Source: Solea solea
Taxonomy: Eukaryota; Chordata; Actinopteri; Pleuronectiformes; Soleidae
Length of the DNA: 64,000 nt
Assembly (NCBI RefSeq): GCF_958295425.1
Contig: NC_081146.1
Coordinates: 19,911,458 to 19,975,457, forward strand
Reading direction: 5' to 3'
The stretch's first letter is position 1, and the number at the start of each line of letters is the position of its first letter. Positions 1-13,467 of this stretch are shown here, piece after piece. Below the pieces are notes generated by a model that saw only the letters and a program-made list of their open reading frames with translations, ran no database searches and was not told where the DNA came from. A program made the translations under genes and the position numbers.

Positions 1-769
1 TGTCATGTGTACAGTGCAAGAACTTCGATTGGCTGATACAATGAAGATGGAGAAAGAAAAACCTTCACCCCGAGAGCTACTGTACTTGTGTCAGAAATAT
101 AAGTGTAATCACAGGTACTGTGGACATTATGAAGCATGAAACGTGTGACTAGAAATACTGAGTTGACATAGTATCTTTGGGTGAGTGCCCGCTGTACATG
201 AGCTCACAGATCTCCACCATCACCGTGTTTGTGATGGAGGTGACGAGCACATGGAAGGTTAACGCCAGAGCCATGTTTCAATGCACTGTGTCCAAAAGAT
301 ATGTTGAAGTTTTAACTTTGTTCCTACTCAAAACTGATATTAAGTTTAAATGTATTATATATTCAGTAGGGGTGGGTCAAAATATTGATTTGGTGATATA
401 CCGTCGTCGTCCTCCCTCGTGCAATACGAGAATCGATACGCCAGGGCAAAAAAAGGAGGCGTTTTAAGGTAAACAGTCCCTGACAGTTTAACTCGGGAAC
501 CAGTGATTCTCAACCCTAATGCTCTGGTTACAAATACATTTAAAAAAGCAATTTTAAATACCAGTAACATTTGTGTTGTACTTTTTATAGTACAAATGCA
601 GGTACAGTTTTAAAAGTACAGTAAGTATGGCAAGAAACAAAACACTATATCAAATCCTGGTCTTGTGTTGGTAAACCTCCTGGTGTCATTCTATATTCGA
701 TATTTTCAGAATTGAAAAATTCTCATGGAAATACTGCCATTAAACCGACATTAAATGTTTCATTTCTTT

Positions 770-840
770 TTGTGCCGTTGCTTGCGAGAGGTTTTGGGAC
801 AGACATTGTTGGACTCATAAATGGAGACCACCAGTCATTT
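770..840 (+). repeat. Diverged fragment of a GT-flanked interspersed repeat
   Basis: The order of short words (TTTGTGCCGTTGCTTGCGAGAGG, then GACAGACATTGTTGGACTCAT, then ATGGAGACCAC, written with small gaps) parallels the better copies at 27977-28273 and 61062-61150. It is too diverged for a firm call. Confidence 0.3.
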
Positions 841-1732
841 CTCTACACACTTTATAACAGGATGCCCTCTAGTCCACTGTGCAGACATACACAGTCCACT
901 CTTGTGTGTATATCAAAGCATTTCACTTAGCATCAATCCTCCAATTTGCATGTGTCTTGTGCAGAGAAGATTGCTACTATTAAATTTAAAACGGTGTGGG
1001 AATCTGTGGTTCGTGATCATAATGAGACTGGTTGTCATGGAAATAATAGATGAATGTGTAAAAAGGGATCACGTAGGCTACCTGAAAGTATTTGATTGAG
1101 AGCTTATGTGCTATTTTTGTGGCCATTTTCACACTCTTATCGCATGAAGTTCTTAAAGAATGTCCCTTTCAGTTTTAACTCGGACTCATTGGAAAGTTGA
1201 GATTAAAGCGATGATGGCACATTCATCATTCTTGGCATTCTGCTTGAAGCTAATGTGGCTGCTGGCTAGCTCTGCCAATGATGATTAGGGCTCGTGCTCT
1301 GTGCAGCATGGAGATCCTGTGTGTGAATTATTAATATAGGTCATATTCGCAGCATCCGGCCCTGTGCTGCCCCAGCACTATCACAGTACACAGCCCCCGC
1401 CTCCCCCCCCACAGCCAGCCCCATCTGTCGTCCAGATTAACCCAGGGGATCACCAGGGTCTAGACTGGGTGAGGCTTCATGAAAAGGGTCCCATCGAGTA
1501 TCGTGCGTGGCCGTGCCATCGTGTGACGGATTCAAGTCCAACTCAAAAAAAAAAAAAGGGTGACATCCTCAGACTTGAGTCCTTCTTTGTGATTTTAATG
1601 ATTCTTTCTGCAAACATATAATCCCATAGCAGTTACGCAGCAGTCTACGCTGCTCATGTATGGCAGTTATGGCAATTACATTTACACGAGACAGGAATCT
1701 TAATATGAAGAGTTTATGGCTCCTCATAAGAA

Positions 1733-1755
1733 ACTTGTCCCCATCATGAACCCGA
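1733..1755 (+). repeat. 23-bp segment repeated exactly at 3688-3710
   Basis: A 23-bp string beginning ACTTGTCCCC and ending GAACCCGA occurs identically at 3688-3710. The flanks differ. It is non-repetitive in composition, so two copies 2 kb apart suggest fragments of one interspersed element, which I do not recognise. Confidence 0.55.
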
Positions 1756-1895
1756 GCATGTCGGTGGGTGGGTGGGTGCGATGTTGGCAGTCCCATTTTA
1801 GGAACCAAATAGCTTTCTCCCAGTTAATATGTGACTGTTGCTGCAGTGGATGTGTGCAACTGTGGCTGAATGTCAAGGGGCTGGAGCATATTGCT

Positions 1896-1896
1896 G

Positions 1897-1924
<28 letters not shown>
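1896..1924. repeat. (TG)n microsatellite
   Basis: Uninterrupted TG dinucleotides. Confidence 0.95.
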
Positions 1925-1927
<3 letters not shown>

Positions 1928-2411
1928 AGTCCTAAACAGACAGACATGCCCTCTCAGCTGTTTTTTGTCTGCAGAAGCACACGGACAGAGACAGACTGCA
2001 GCTCCGCACAGTGCTAAATGGTTGTGAATCAGCCTTAGTCTAATACTGTGGCGTTCTCCTGAAGGTTTTACTCACAATATCCTCCTGGAAAAAAAAACAA
2101 CCTCAAAACACTTGAGACAAAAACCTCTCTTCAAAGCTCTCCAATGAATTGGGCTAAGTGAAAACTTACCGTGATCCTGGTGTGACTTTTGCCATCTGAC
2201 AAGAAAGAGAGGCCAACATGAGCAGAGGCAGTACTAAAACCATTAGTAAAAAGATATACAAGTGTGTGTGTCTGTGCGTGGGTGTTGCCAAGTTGTTGAT
2301 ATCTCTGGTTACACTTGGTTTTTGTGGCAAATTTTTACCTCATTGAGTCTGGAGCGTCTTTTCATTCTGCAGTATTCGCCTTGAGCTTAACTCCCCAAGT
2401 GATATTTGTGC

Positions 2412-2435
2412 AGAGAGAGAGAGAGAGAGAGAGAG
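2412..2435. repeat. (AG)n microsatellite
   Basis: AG dinucleotides continuing into a G/A-rich tract up to about 2475. Confidence 0.95.
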
Positions 2436-3876
2436 GGAGAGGGGAGAGAAACAGGGAAGTGGGTGGTGTGGGTGGGTGGGAAGATGTACTGCAAGAGAGA
2501 CAGACACAAGAGGTAAGACAAGAGTGAGAGGAAGAGCAAGACGAGATGGAAGGAGTCAAGTCTGCATTGTTCCGCTGCTCACCTTATCGACTGTTGGTGA
2601 TGAATTCTCATGAAAATTTCATTAAACACACGAGAAAAATGCTTTTCTTTAATATCATTTGCCTGACCCCAGCTGGATCAACCCATTCTCTCATCAGCAG
2701 AGGAAAATCACATACACACGAGTAACAGTTTATTTGAAAAGCTCCTTTTTAAACAAAGAAAATGAATATAAAAAGAAATCCAAATCTTTTTCCCACTTCA
2801 CTCTAGAGCCAGGTTAATTACTTGATGATTATTTGTTTGGTAAATTACAGGTAAATGCTATTTAATTGAATTTAAATCCAGCTTTTTAATTGATTGTTAT
2901 TAGTTATTTAACCTTTAATGACTAACACTCAGTGATCTGTCGGTACAAAAACCTTGCTACAACCTTGAAGTGAGAGGGACAGCATTAGTCATTCAATTTT
3001 GTGACAAAACTAAAATATTGGACTATTTTACATGATTTTTTTTTAACTAAACAAGTAACTGGATAGTCCAGTTTGCCTGCAGATTAATCAATAATGAAAA
3101 TACGTGAATGTAAATAATGCACTGAAATTGTGATTTTACCTTCAAATACATCCCCAAATTTGAACCCCTTCAGGCTTATTTATTATATATTTTATTTCAT
3201 GTTTTAATAGAATGACTTTAATAATGTTATGAATATAATTTATAAAAGAATATTGTTCTGAGTTGGTAACATACACTGTGGTCATGTGGTGTTGCTTTGC
3301 TTTTAGTGTAGCAGTGAATGCTATAATAGGATGTATGGAATCATTGCAGGTTTGCATATTTAATTTGCTTTTACACTAAACCTGAGCGAGGAGGAGGATT
3401 TTCTCTTTGAGTGATCAAAGCTACATTTGTATTAAAACTCACCAGGGTTGTGCTTTGGGGAGTGCAGCCTCTGTGGGGTGAGCAGAAACTTTGGCCTGGT
3501 TTTTACTTTGCTGTCGATCGTTGTCTATCTTAAATTTTGAGAAGACCACACACTCAGACGTCCCCACTAGAGTGCGGTCCAGCCTCTCCAGCTTAGTTTC
3601 CGGGGTCATGTTGAGTATTAAAAAGTTCATGTTGGGACTGACTGACTGTTGTGATAAGCATTTTTTGCTTTCCGAGTTCCTTTTTTCACTTGTCCCCATC
3701 ATGAACCCGACGTCCGGGACTTCTCTGTTTTGCCTGTGCTGCTGTTTCTGTCTGTGTCACCGACCGTGTGACGAAGCAATGCTCACATATGAGGGAGATG
3801 TAGCAGTGCATCAACATCAACATAAAATAGTCGATTAGTCGTTGGATATTTAAAAGTCGACAAGTGTGCGCGGGAA

Positions 3877-3905
3877 GTTCCCTGCTTTTCATAAAAGCAG
3901 GGACT
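3877..3905. other. Short near-perfect stem-loop
   Basis: CCCTGCTTTT (3880-3889) and AAAAGCAGGG (3893-3902) are perfect inverted arms around a 3-nt loop. The pairing extends to AGT/ACT outside with one bulged base. No repeat family is recognised and the role is unknown. Confidence 0.6.
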
Positions 3906-4479
3906 GGAGTAAACTTGTGAGAAAAAACTAGAAACAAAACTTTTTCTGTGTCACAGAAAGCAGTTTTATGATCATTTGAGGCATGACATTACTCAATTAG
4001 AATTTAAAAATGTGGTTTATGTCAAGATATGACATTTAAAGTTTGGCAGCAACGTTGTCGGAGGTAAGCTCCGCTTATGCACTGGCTCTGGAACAGATTT
4101 TTCGACAATTATTTGACTGATTAGATATGACTTTCGAATTGTGATTTTGCATGGAATGCCCTTCCCTAATATTGATTCTAATGTTGATTCTACTTTTGTG
4201 TATGACTGGGGACCAAAATATCCTTTAAGGATACTGCATATTGACAAAAAGGAGCGCTCTATTTGAAGAACATGATTTCACTCAGAGGTCACTGTAGGTG
4301 TAGGAGGGGGGGAAAAGTGATTTATTTAATTTGATTAAGCTGCTTTTTTTTAATTCTTGACATTCCTGGTCCAATGTCAGTTGAGGGAAGCTGTCAGCTG
4401 CAGAGGTAAATAATGTACTGGAGCACTGCAGCATCTGGTACAGTCTAATGCCCAGAGGACTTCCTTTTTTTTTTTTAAA

Positions 4480-5560
4480 TTCTTTTTGGAAAGTCATGAG
4501 CTTCTCTCCTCATCTCTGTTTGAACCCTCTCCATCCCTGTCCACCACTAAAGTCCCCAGTCTATTTATACATCTGTCCCTCCCTCGTGAAGTGTAAAAAA
4601 TCATGGCCTTCTTCAAAACACCACCAACACTACTTGAGATACTAGTGCTCCCCTCCTTTCTCCCATTGCACCTAGCCTGGCTGCTTGCTCCTACTCCTCC
4701 TCCTCATTCTTCTTCTTCTTCTTCTACTGAAGCTCCTTTTCTTTCTTGGTTTCCTCTGTTGTCAGCAGCTGTTGCACAGCGCTGCATCAAAGTTCATCCT
4801 ACGGTCACGGCCAAGTGATCCACGAAGGAAAAGTGTTTTTTTCGAGGGAATTTTCTTTTCCTCTTACTTACTGCTCTTTATCTTTTACTTGTCACCTTGT
4901 AAAGACGCACAACCTGCTTTTATTCCACTTTTTCTCACCGACTTCACTTCACTCCTCGGTCTCTCGCGTCTCGTCTCACACTTGCACTGCCTTTATCTTT
5001 ACATTTAGTGTATTTTCCTCTCCTCCCCTCTTCTTTCCTCTTCGTTTCTAGCGCTGTCTCACGCTTCTGCCTAATCCTGCCTGCCAGGCATTTCTTCATG
5101 GTTGTTAAGCATCTCAACCTGAAGGGGGTGAGGGAGGGGAGGGGGCGCTAGTCATTGGGTGAAACCCATTGAACAACTTAAGCGTGGTTGTTTAGCTCTG
5201 TTGGCTCCGTACAATAAGACTGCATGTGGAAGACGTGTTTACAGCCCTTCATCTGAGAGTCAGAGGCAGTGGGAGAGGAGGAAAAAGTGGGAGGGAAGGT
5301 GGGAGACGGAAAGGAGGTGGGATAAGAGAGAGGGAGGCAGAAATGATGACAAAAGTATGTATTGTAAAGTAAAAGAGACAAGGTGGGATACTGAGAGGAG
5401 GCTGAAAGAGACATGAGGAGGAGGAGAGCAGAGAATGGTGAAGTGAAAAAAAAGATGGATGGATTTTAAGATGAGACAGAAATGCACACTGATGGAGAGT
5501 GAAAGTAGAAGACAAAAAAAAATAGAACAGACGGGAGTAGAGAGATGGAGACGGTCCATC
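4480..5560. repeat. Pyrimidine-rich block followed by purine-rich block
   Basis: The + strand is strongly C/T-rich from about 4490 to 5060 and then A/G-rich from about 5255 to 5560. Open frames here are low complexity (Leu/Ser/Phe runs on one strand, Lys/Arg/Glu/Trp on the other), resemble no protein, and are best read as composition artefacts. Confidence 0.7.
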
Positions 5561-6566
5561 TCTGTGGAGAGACAGTAAGTGTGACAGTGAGTCACAATGG
5601 AATAAAACAGCTTGCAAGCATATGCTGCTGTTGAGGAGCCATATTTTTCCAAAATGGAAACCATGATTTGTAGGCAGAGATGAAGGGGAAAAAAACACAG
5701 CCATGCAGATTAAACTGAGTTATTTCAAACAGACAGGGTGTAATTAAACACCAGAGGAGGAGGCCATTTGTCTCATGTTGCTTGTTTCTTCTTATTATTT
5801 TTCTTTTTTGGAAGACATAGCTCTCTGTTTCATAATTATGTGTTTTAGTTGTTTTGCACACTTGCAAAGTTTTGTATTTTACCTCTGTATCCGTGCCTCG
5901 GTGCCCCCCCCCCGCGCGTCTACAAGCAATTTGTCTGTTAATTATGTTTTTCATTCAATCTTTCAGTCTTTCAAATGTCAAATTCCAACACAGCTCAGTG
6001 TAACGGATTCATATCATTTACTACATCTTTAAAAAAGAAAAGAAAAATTTGTTTTCCAAAACATGAAATACAAAATACTACAAGACTGCTGTGTAGGAGA
6101 GTGGAGGAGGAGGCCGATCACCCTGCAACACAAAAATCCATCTCTGTCCCTTGATGCATGGATTCAGCTCTCCTCACTCAGTCATGTGATCATAATTGTT
6201 GTCCACTTGAGTCCGACCAGTTCCATTTGATCTCCAGCGATTTTAATGGTTTCGCCCTTTTCTGTGCAAAATCATGAGTCCTGTCATCAGCACAACATCC
6301 CACTGTTTCCCAAGTAAGTCATAACAATTTCCACAGAGGACTAGAAGGGTCGTCCTCAGTCCACCTCACCATGACACCATGACTTTCTGTAACAGTAATG
6401 TTTCAGAGGCTCTAGAGTAGATTTGTAGACACCTGTTGCTTTATTGCTGTGCTGTACTCTGACATGAATGAATTCACACAGGCAGTGAAGCCTGGTACTC
6501 TGGGATTTTATAATATCTGGGACTATTTGATGAGAATTATGTTTTTTTACTTAATGTAAATATATG

Positions 6567-6672
6567 ATTAGGGTTGGGCATTCAAATTCTGCTCCAGCAT
6601 GGCACCTGCGCCGATACCGTCAGTATCCACCAGACCGAATCCCAACTCAAATTTTAGTGCCTGAGCTGTTTC
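6567..6672. mobile_element. Fragment of a teleost MITE-like element
   Basis: The segment opens with TTAGGGTTGGGCATTC and contains GCGCCGATACCGTC and CCGAATCCCAAC. This resembles common fish non-autonomous DNA elements that begin AGGGTTGGG and carry degenerate ATACCG repeats. Inverted TTGGG/CCCAA words near both ends agree with a fold-back element. The assignment is from recall of the family style. Confidence 0.4.
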
Positions 6673-9600
6673 CCTGAGCTGCCATTTTATCCGCATCACC
6701 TCGCTTTGCTTCTGCATCATAAGACTGTGTCCCGTTTTCTGTCCACACGCTCACAGGTTTCTGCTACTGCTACTGATTATTATTATCGGATTATTTTGAG
6801 TTGTAATAATAATAATAATAAAAATACTGTCAGCATACTTTTGGCCAAGCAAAAAAAGCCTTACAGGGTCAGACTTGCATGTAAATGCAATCGTAGAGGA
6901 GTTGGGTGACACTAGCATATCCAATATGAGCCTGCGTAACCCTCCCCCAAATGATTCAGCTCCTGTCTGGATGTGTCCCATGTCTCTCAGAGCTCCTTGT
7001 GTTCCACCTCTTCACCTGCTGTCTCCATTTGGCTCATCACAACAGGCACAGAGAGTTTGCAGGACATACTGTATGCGGCACGCAGCCTACTGTATGGTAG
7101 GCGTCTTTTGGACCTACTAATACGGATTTTGAAAGCCCATGTTAAGGTTGCATGGCGAATCTGTCCACCTGAGAGGGTGAGGTGGTTAAATGGAAGCAGG
7201 GATTGCCTGTTGCATCAAATAAACATGTGCCAGGCTGCTCACACACAGGCAGGGAGGCAAGACAGACAAACAGACAGAGACGAGGCAGACAAAAGCCCAC
7301 TTGTTTCTTCATCCTCCTCTCTCATCTTTTCTGTTGCGTTGCTCAGCCTCTGAGATGAGACACAAGATGCCGTGCTTTGTTGTTTGTCTGCCTTGAACAT
7401 CTGTCTCTTTTTATGTCCTTCTCCCCGAACACACCATCTCTTCCTCTGCTGACTTTTTTTCTCCCGTCTCGCCTTTCTCACTCCTGTTGCTCTGAGATCA
7501 TTATTTGCTTTATCCCTCCGTCTTCATCTGTCTCTTTTCCCACTTAATCTGCATCTTGTGTTTTTAGGACTAAGGCATTGCCAAAACGCTGTCATTTGCT
7601 CATTTACTGTACTGTACTTTAGCAAGTGTAGGTTCCATAGGGGGCCGGATCCTGTGGGGCCGATGAGGTCAGAAGCACGATAGCCACACAAGTGTTCAAG
7701 TCTGATAAGAAAGCATGAGATGGTGGTAGATGTAGCAGCAGCAGAGGCAACACTTCAGTCTTGTGTAAACACCTCAGTCTGTACATACAATTTAGGATGA
7801 GTGAGTGTCTGCTGACTTAAAATTAAAAATCATCATGCTGGGAAAAAAAAACTGATACTGAAGCAGTTAATGTTTAATTACTGACTTTCTGTGGCTTTAA
7901 ATTTGAGAGCTCTCCCCATCATAATAATGATGATGTTTTTTCCCCAAATAATTTCCTTTTATATCATCTCTTAAATCTGCAAATGATATAGTTAGTGGGC
8001 AGCTATAGAATATGTACATCATTAACAGCACTTCATTTATAAATATAAATGTACTGACTCCTCTTCTTACTCACATAATCTACATAAATGACGTTCTTCA
8101 ATGCCCCATTTTCTGAACATTGCCATTGTCGGTAAACAGTAATGTAATCATTTTAATTTAAGACATACAATAAAGAAGGCTCTTTCTTTATTAGTATATT
8201 TCAATTTAACCATAAAATGTAGCAAGAAATTGATAAAAAAAATAAACGTAGGTATCGGGGATGCCTAATAATTGATCTTATAACGTTATGCTCGTTCCCA
8301 TGATAAATGTCACTGTCCCTGACACACAGTTGTTACCATAGTTAGTTCTTGTTTTTTCCCGATTGCAGGCACATACAGTATAAATAGCAGAAGACACACT
8401 GCCAAACTGTCCAAACTAGACCTGAAACAGATATAATTTCAAAATATTTGTCCAAACCTTGGCCAACATGCCTTGATAGGTTTGGGTATCCATGCTCTAA
8501 TGTGCACATGTGTGTGCATCATCAGATGTGCAATTCCGAATTGTTTAATTTCAGCAGTATTGATACAAAGGCTGGGAGATGAAACCATTTTAAAACGGGA
8601 TCCTGATTAATTTCAGCCTGATATTTGCCTGGTAACGCATGACTGCAGCACCACTACTATTGTTGCTGGTAACAGCGGACTAAGCTAATGCAAGTGCTGC
8701 TAACAATGTAGAATATAGACTCATTTACATATTGTATTTCATATGTTGATAAACTATACTGTATGCGAGTGTGGGTTTTGAATGGTTTCCTAATAACATT
8801 TCAAGATTCAGGGTGCAAGATTCACTTGATTGTAATTTCTTCAGGGTATTGGCATACACTGAGAGAAATACAATTAAAAAGACTACAACATACTACAAAA
8901 TTCAGCAACATTAAAAATGTTTTTGGACGAATAATTAAACAGAGGTGCTATCCCAGTCCTATAAAAGTTAAAATCTTGATTTTTTTGTACACAAAGAACA
9001 TATTTAAAGGGCACACTTCCTCCCTACATTCTTTTTTAGTTCATTTTTCACCATAAAGCCCAGATCTAATTTGGTACCTGCTATGAGATTTCTGCTGTCC
9101 CCAGTGCAGAATAATTTTCATTAATAGTACAGATTGACATAGATTGATGTGTCTGGGCGGCCGGTTGAGTTACCTTCGGCTGATAGAAGTCAGATATCAC
9201 GTCTACAGACAGTACGCACATGTGCTGTACGTATGTATGTATATTTGCACATGCAGTATTGACTGTTTGTCTTAGTGCCCTCAGGTCTTGTTTGTTGCCT
9301 GCAACTTTTTAAACTGAACCAAATTCTTATGTAAAGTAAACATTTTCCACATACTATGTGACACATTGGCTGCATTCTTTAGACTTATAATCCTAAACAG
9401 CTGGGTGCTGTAGTTCACAGCAGATCTTTGTCAAGCAGGAGGAAAATGGTGCACTGGGGCCATGTGCAGCTGCACGTTAATACACATATTGTTCTTTGAG
9501 TGTTTGCGGCGGCATGATGTTACTGGTCTGCAAATGTGATGCTATTGTGTATAGTACATCATATCAGTATCAGCTGCAGCCATCTGTGTGCCTCTAAGTC

Positions 9601-10440
9601 TTAATTTTAGCCAAGTGTAGCCTTGGGTTGTGTGTGTGGGCTGTTGGCTAATTTCTGCACCAATGCTGTCACAACAGCCCTCTGCCATGTGTGTCCTCTC
9701 TGACTGTTGTTGAGGAGGATAGTGGCAATGGTGATGAAGATTATGAGGTTACATGTTAGCGATGAAGCTAACGAGGCCCATTGTTGCCAAAGCTGTGTCT
9801 ATGTTTAAGTTCCAGTGTGTAAAATGTAGGTAAAATTATTTCCATTTGGCAGAAATGTATCATTTATTTTGTTTGCATGTAAATACTCGCACTGTGCTTT
9901 AAATATTGCACACCTTGGACACCCCTGACTGTCTTAAAGATCAGTTTGTAAAAATGTCTGACATCTAATGGTGACACTGCAGATTCTAACAAACTAAAGA
10001 CTCACCCCCCTTTCTTAATTTCATCAGGGACTTACAGTGACCTTTGCATATAAGACATGATGTCAGTATTCTCATTTTGCATAGTAAGCTTTGACTTGAA
10101 ATATTTGAAATGCACGCTTTGGCTGGGTTGTTCCTTCAGCCTGCTGTAGACACAAGATTGCAGCTTCCATAAAGCAAGGTTGTTGCCTGAAGTACATAAA
10201 ATAGGCACATTTTAAGGTTATGAAGATCAAATAAGTTTTTAAGCATATACATCTATACAAACATACTTGTGGGTAATTTTTTGCCAGAGAGCCCGTTAAT
10301 AAACACTCGGGCTCATGTATTGCCCCTCACTGTCCACCTCAGTGTTTACATCATTTGGGCACAGCTTAAGTGGGCACTACATCCTCCTCACAGAAGTGTA
10401 TTTTACATATTTTTTGAGTTGATTAATTGCTCTGCTATCC

Positions 10441-10700
10441 ACACACACACACACAGCCATCCCCTTAAAGACACTGTATTGACTTCCATTCATATGGGCA
10501 GCCCAAATGAACCGTAACCAGTTAATGCCTATCCCTAACTTCAATCTAACCACAATTCAAAACTTTGCCCTAAACTTAATCAGTTCCCACAGAAATTAAG
10601 TTCTGCTTCATTGGGACCAGGTTTTGGGCCCATTGAGGACTACCGCTCCTGACAAGGTCATTGTTTATGCCAGAAAAGGTCCCAAACAGGTAACTAATAC

Positions 10701-10738
<38 letters not shown>
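10441..10738 (-). repeat. Interspersed repeat bounded by CA microsatellites, reverse copy
   Basis: Read on the - strand this gives TACTTGTATTAGTTACCTG, then TTTTCTGGCATAAACAATGAC, then CCAAAACCTGGTCCC (shown in parts), ending in a CA/TG run. The same word order occurs on the + strand at 27977-28273 and 30703-30945. The CA runs at 10441-10456 and 10705-10738 are the element's edges. I recognise it as a family widespread in teleosts but cannot name it. Confidence 0.7.
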
Positions 10739-10739
<1 letters not shown>

Positions 10740-10868
10740 GGTCAGACACAGTTGAAGCTTTGAGCAACATGCAAGGCCAGACAGACTGAACTCTGATCAC
10801 CACAACACCCCCACACAGGCACTCACACACTGACCCCAGCTGACCCCAGCAAACCCCTCCCCCCCCCC

Positions 10869-10892
10869 CACACACACACACACACACACACA
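10869..10892. repeat. (CA)n microsatellite after a C-run
   Basis: A run of cytosines at about 10857-10869 leads into CA dinucleotides. A G-rich counterpart (GGGGGTGTGTGTGGGGGGGGG) lies near 10979-10999. Confidence 0.9.
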
Positions 10893-11986
10893 CTCATCAC
10901 ACCCTCCAGTCGTGTTCAGTCACTCAGAGACAGACTGAGAGAGTAGTCTGTCTAGCTCTATAGCAGGGTGGTAGACGTGGGGGTGTGTGTGGGGGGGGGT
11001 GTACCGTGTCTAGACGCTATCCTGTCTGTCTGGCTCTAGTAATGTACACACGCACACACCTGAGACACAGCAGCGTGTGTTTGTGTGAAGTGACATGTTG
11101 AGCCATCCATCCAGCCGCGATCTCACAGACCTTTAGCACCACTCCCCTGAGCTGCTGTTCGTGATCATTACAAGCCAGGAATATTGATATATTTAGACTA
11201 TATTATCATATTCATGGTCTGTTATCACAGACTCCTGTGTTTTTTTCATATTTCATGTTTTATTTATGCTGATGGAGAAGATATAGCATAGTCAGTCCTT
11301 TCGAGGGGCTCAATTGGAGATTTATAGCTGGCTCAGCGTTGAATCTCATTGTTATCACTTACCTCAGCAATTATGAGAATCAGGCTATGTTCAGAGAAAC
11401 TGAGGGAGGGAGAGCAACAACCACGCAAATATACGAGTTCTCGGAAGAAACACCTCCAATGAACCATAAATAGAATGAAACCTGTGATCAGCCGACCACA
11501 TCCTGCCGACACTGCTGCAGCTGCAGCCTGTTGATATGTCATTACTTCACTAATGGAACTAAACTCATTTTCATTTCACGATTAGCACTGTACCAAATGT
11601 AAAGCACAGAATTATTAAATATCCTTAACTATGACAAGCAAAAGAGGCTCCTAAAAAAACCTTTTTGATAGGCCTCGCTTGTCAGGTGGATGATTATCTT
11701 CTCACCAACAAAATGTGGATTTTTTTGTTTGTTCCAAGAGCTTTAATTTTAACTGATTTAAAGTGGGAACTTAGCTATTTTCCTCACTGTGCTGTGATGA
11801 GTACAATATTCGGTCTCTGCTGCTGACTGTGAGAAACAGTTGTCCCCTGTCTGTCTCCAACAAATGGGAACATGCGTTGTGCAGAGTTGCATCATATGGA
11901 GATTTGCAGTCTAAAAGTCGTATTACTTTCTGTGGTGAAGCACAGATGAGGCCATTGTGTCGTATGAGTGAGAAAAGAAGGGACAG

Positions 11987-12009
11987 GGAGAGAGAGAGAG
12001 AGAGAGAGA
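11987..12009. repeat. (GA)n microsatellite
   Basis: GA dinucleotide run. Confidence 0.9.
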
Positions 12010-12376
12010 TATGGACATAAAGACAGTGGAGGGAGAGTGGAGAAAAGAAACAGAGCTGTAATTGTTTGCTCTCTTGGTGCCCTCAGTCGCCATAGCTGAT
12101 ACCTACTGCTTGCTGTGTCTCACACACTCGCACTGTGGTTGAGTGTGGGTGACACAGTTGCTGCCAGGCAGATACGTCTCGATGCAACAGTGCAGGGAGG
12201 TAGAGTGTGTGCGAGGATGTGTGTTCCTCATAATTTTTCTCTATGCTTACGTATCCTCAGTCTGTGTGTCCCTTCATTATTGAACCTCTCTGTCATACTC
12301 ACTAAGAGTGTGTGTTTGTCTGTGTATTCACTTTCTCTTCTTGTCTCGTTTCTCTCACTCTGTGTGTGTTTCTGCG

Positions 12377-12405
<29 letters not shown>
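12377..12405. repeat. (GT)n microsatellite
   Basis: GT dinucleotides in a wider TGTG-rich tract from 12240 to 12430. This tract explains the Cys/Val-rich open frames across it. Confidence 0.95.
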
Positions 12406-12409
<4 letters not shown>

Positions 12410-13467
12410 CACGAGCGTGTGTGTGCCAGCCAGGTCACTGCCATGGTGCCACAGCAGCTCCGGGCCTTGTTGATCACGGCACCGTGCCCATGAGTTGCCA
12501 TAGCAACGACAGTGGCAGCAGACAGGGCTGTGTGTCTGTGTGTCAAAGGAGGACTCTGTGTGCGTGTGTGTCTGTGTGGGGGCCCAGTGTGGTGGGCAGC
12601 AGGCTGTGAACTCAGCAAGCCTCTAGCTGGGCTCAAGCTCTCTGGGCAGCAGGAGAAAGACGAGCAAGTCGGAGCAAAGAAAGCCTGGCTTATTTTAGTC
12701 TTTGTGGATGTCATTATATTTTATACATGTACTATATTTCAGTTTTATGAATGTTCATTCAAACAGGAAAGCCCATTGTTTGACTGCCAGGAACTTGCAG
12801 ACTAAAGCAGCGACACAGCACCTGCAACTCTTCCTCCCGTCAGTCATGGAGGAAGAAGGGCATTTCATAGTAAAGCACACATTTGATAGTCAGGTGTGAC
12901 CGTGACAATGGTTAGGTTATTTCCTTTTCATGACTGAGATGTAGCTCTGCTGTGCAGCAGGAAAGCGGAAATGACTGTAGCGGAAAAAAGCCAGCTGGAG
13001 GCTTTATTGAGCTCAGCCTGGCTAGGTTAAATAATAAAAAACACACACACCTCACTTGCTGCCTCCACATTTTTCCCAGTTTTTAGGTGAACACCTAAAT
13101 CTGAGTTATTTCAATGAAGATTCCACTGTCATTTCCTGCTTTCTGCTGTCATGTCATGTCCCAGAGCTGAGTCTGGTCTGGCTGCTCTTTACTGACTGCT
13201 ACAGAGATCCTATAAACTGCTGCTTTATCTGTGGGACCATGTGCTGCTTGGCTGCTAAATAGGACTCATAACAGTTGAAGCTTTGTCACCTTAGTCTAAG
13301 TCTTGTGGGAGAAGCTCTTATACTCGTATACTAAGCTACAGCCATACTACTACGTTTGGCATTTTCCAACAAATCTGCATCCGGGCGAACGCTTCTTCTC
13401 GGAATCTGCATCCGTACTAAACCATGTGATCATTCAGGTACACTATGCAACAGAGTGCAGGTGAATG

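Noticed and set aside
12115..12714. Cys/Val-rich frame of about 160 codons
   Set aside because: It is produced by the GT microsatellite and TGTG-rich surroundings, with no start context, splice signals or family resemblance.
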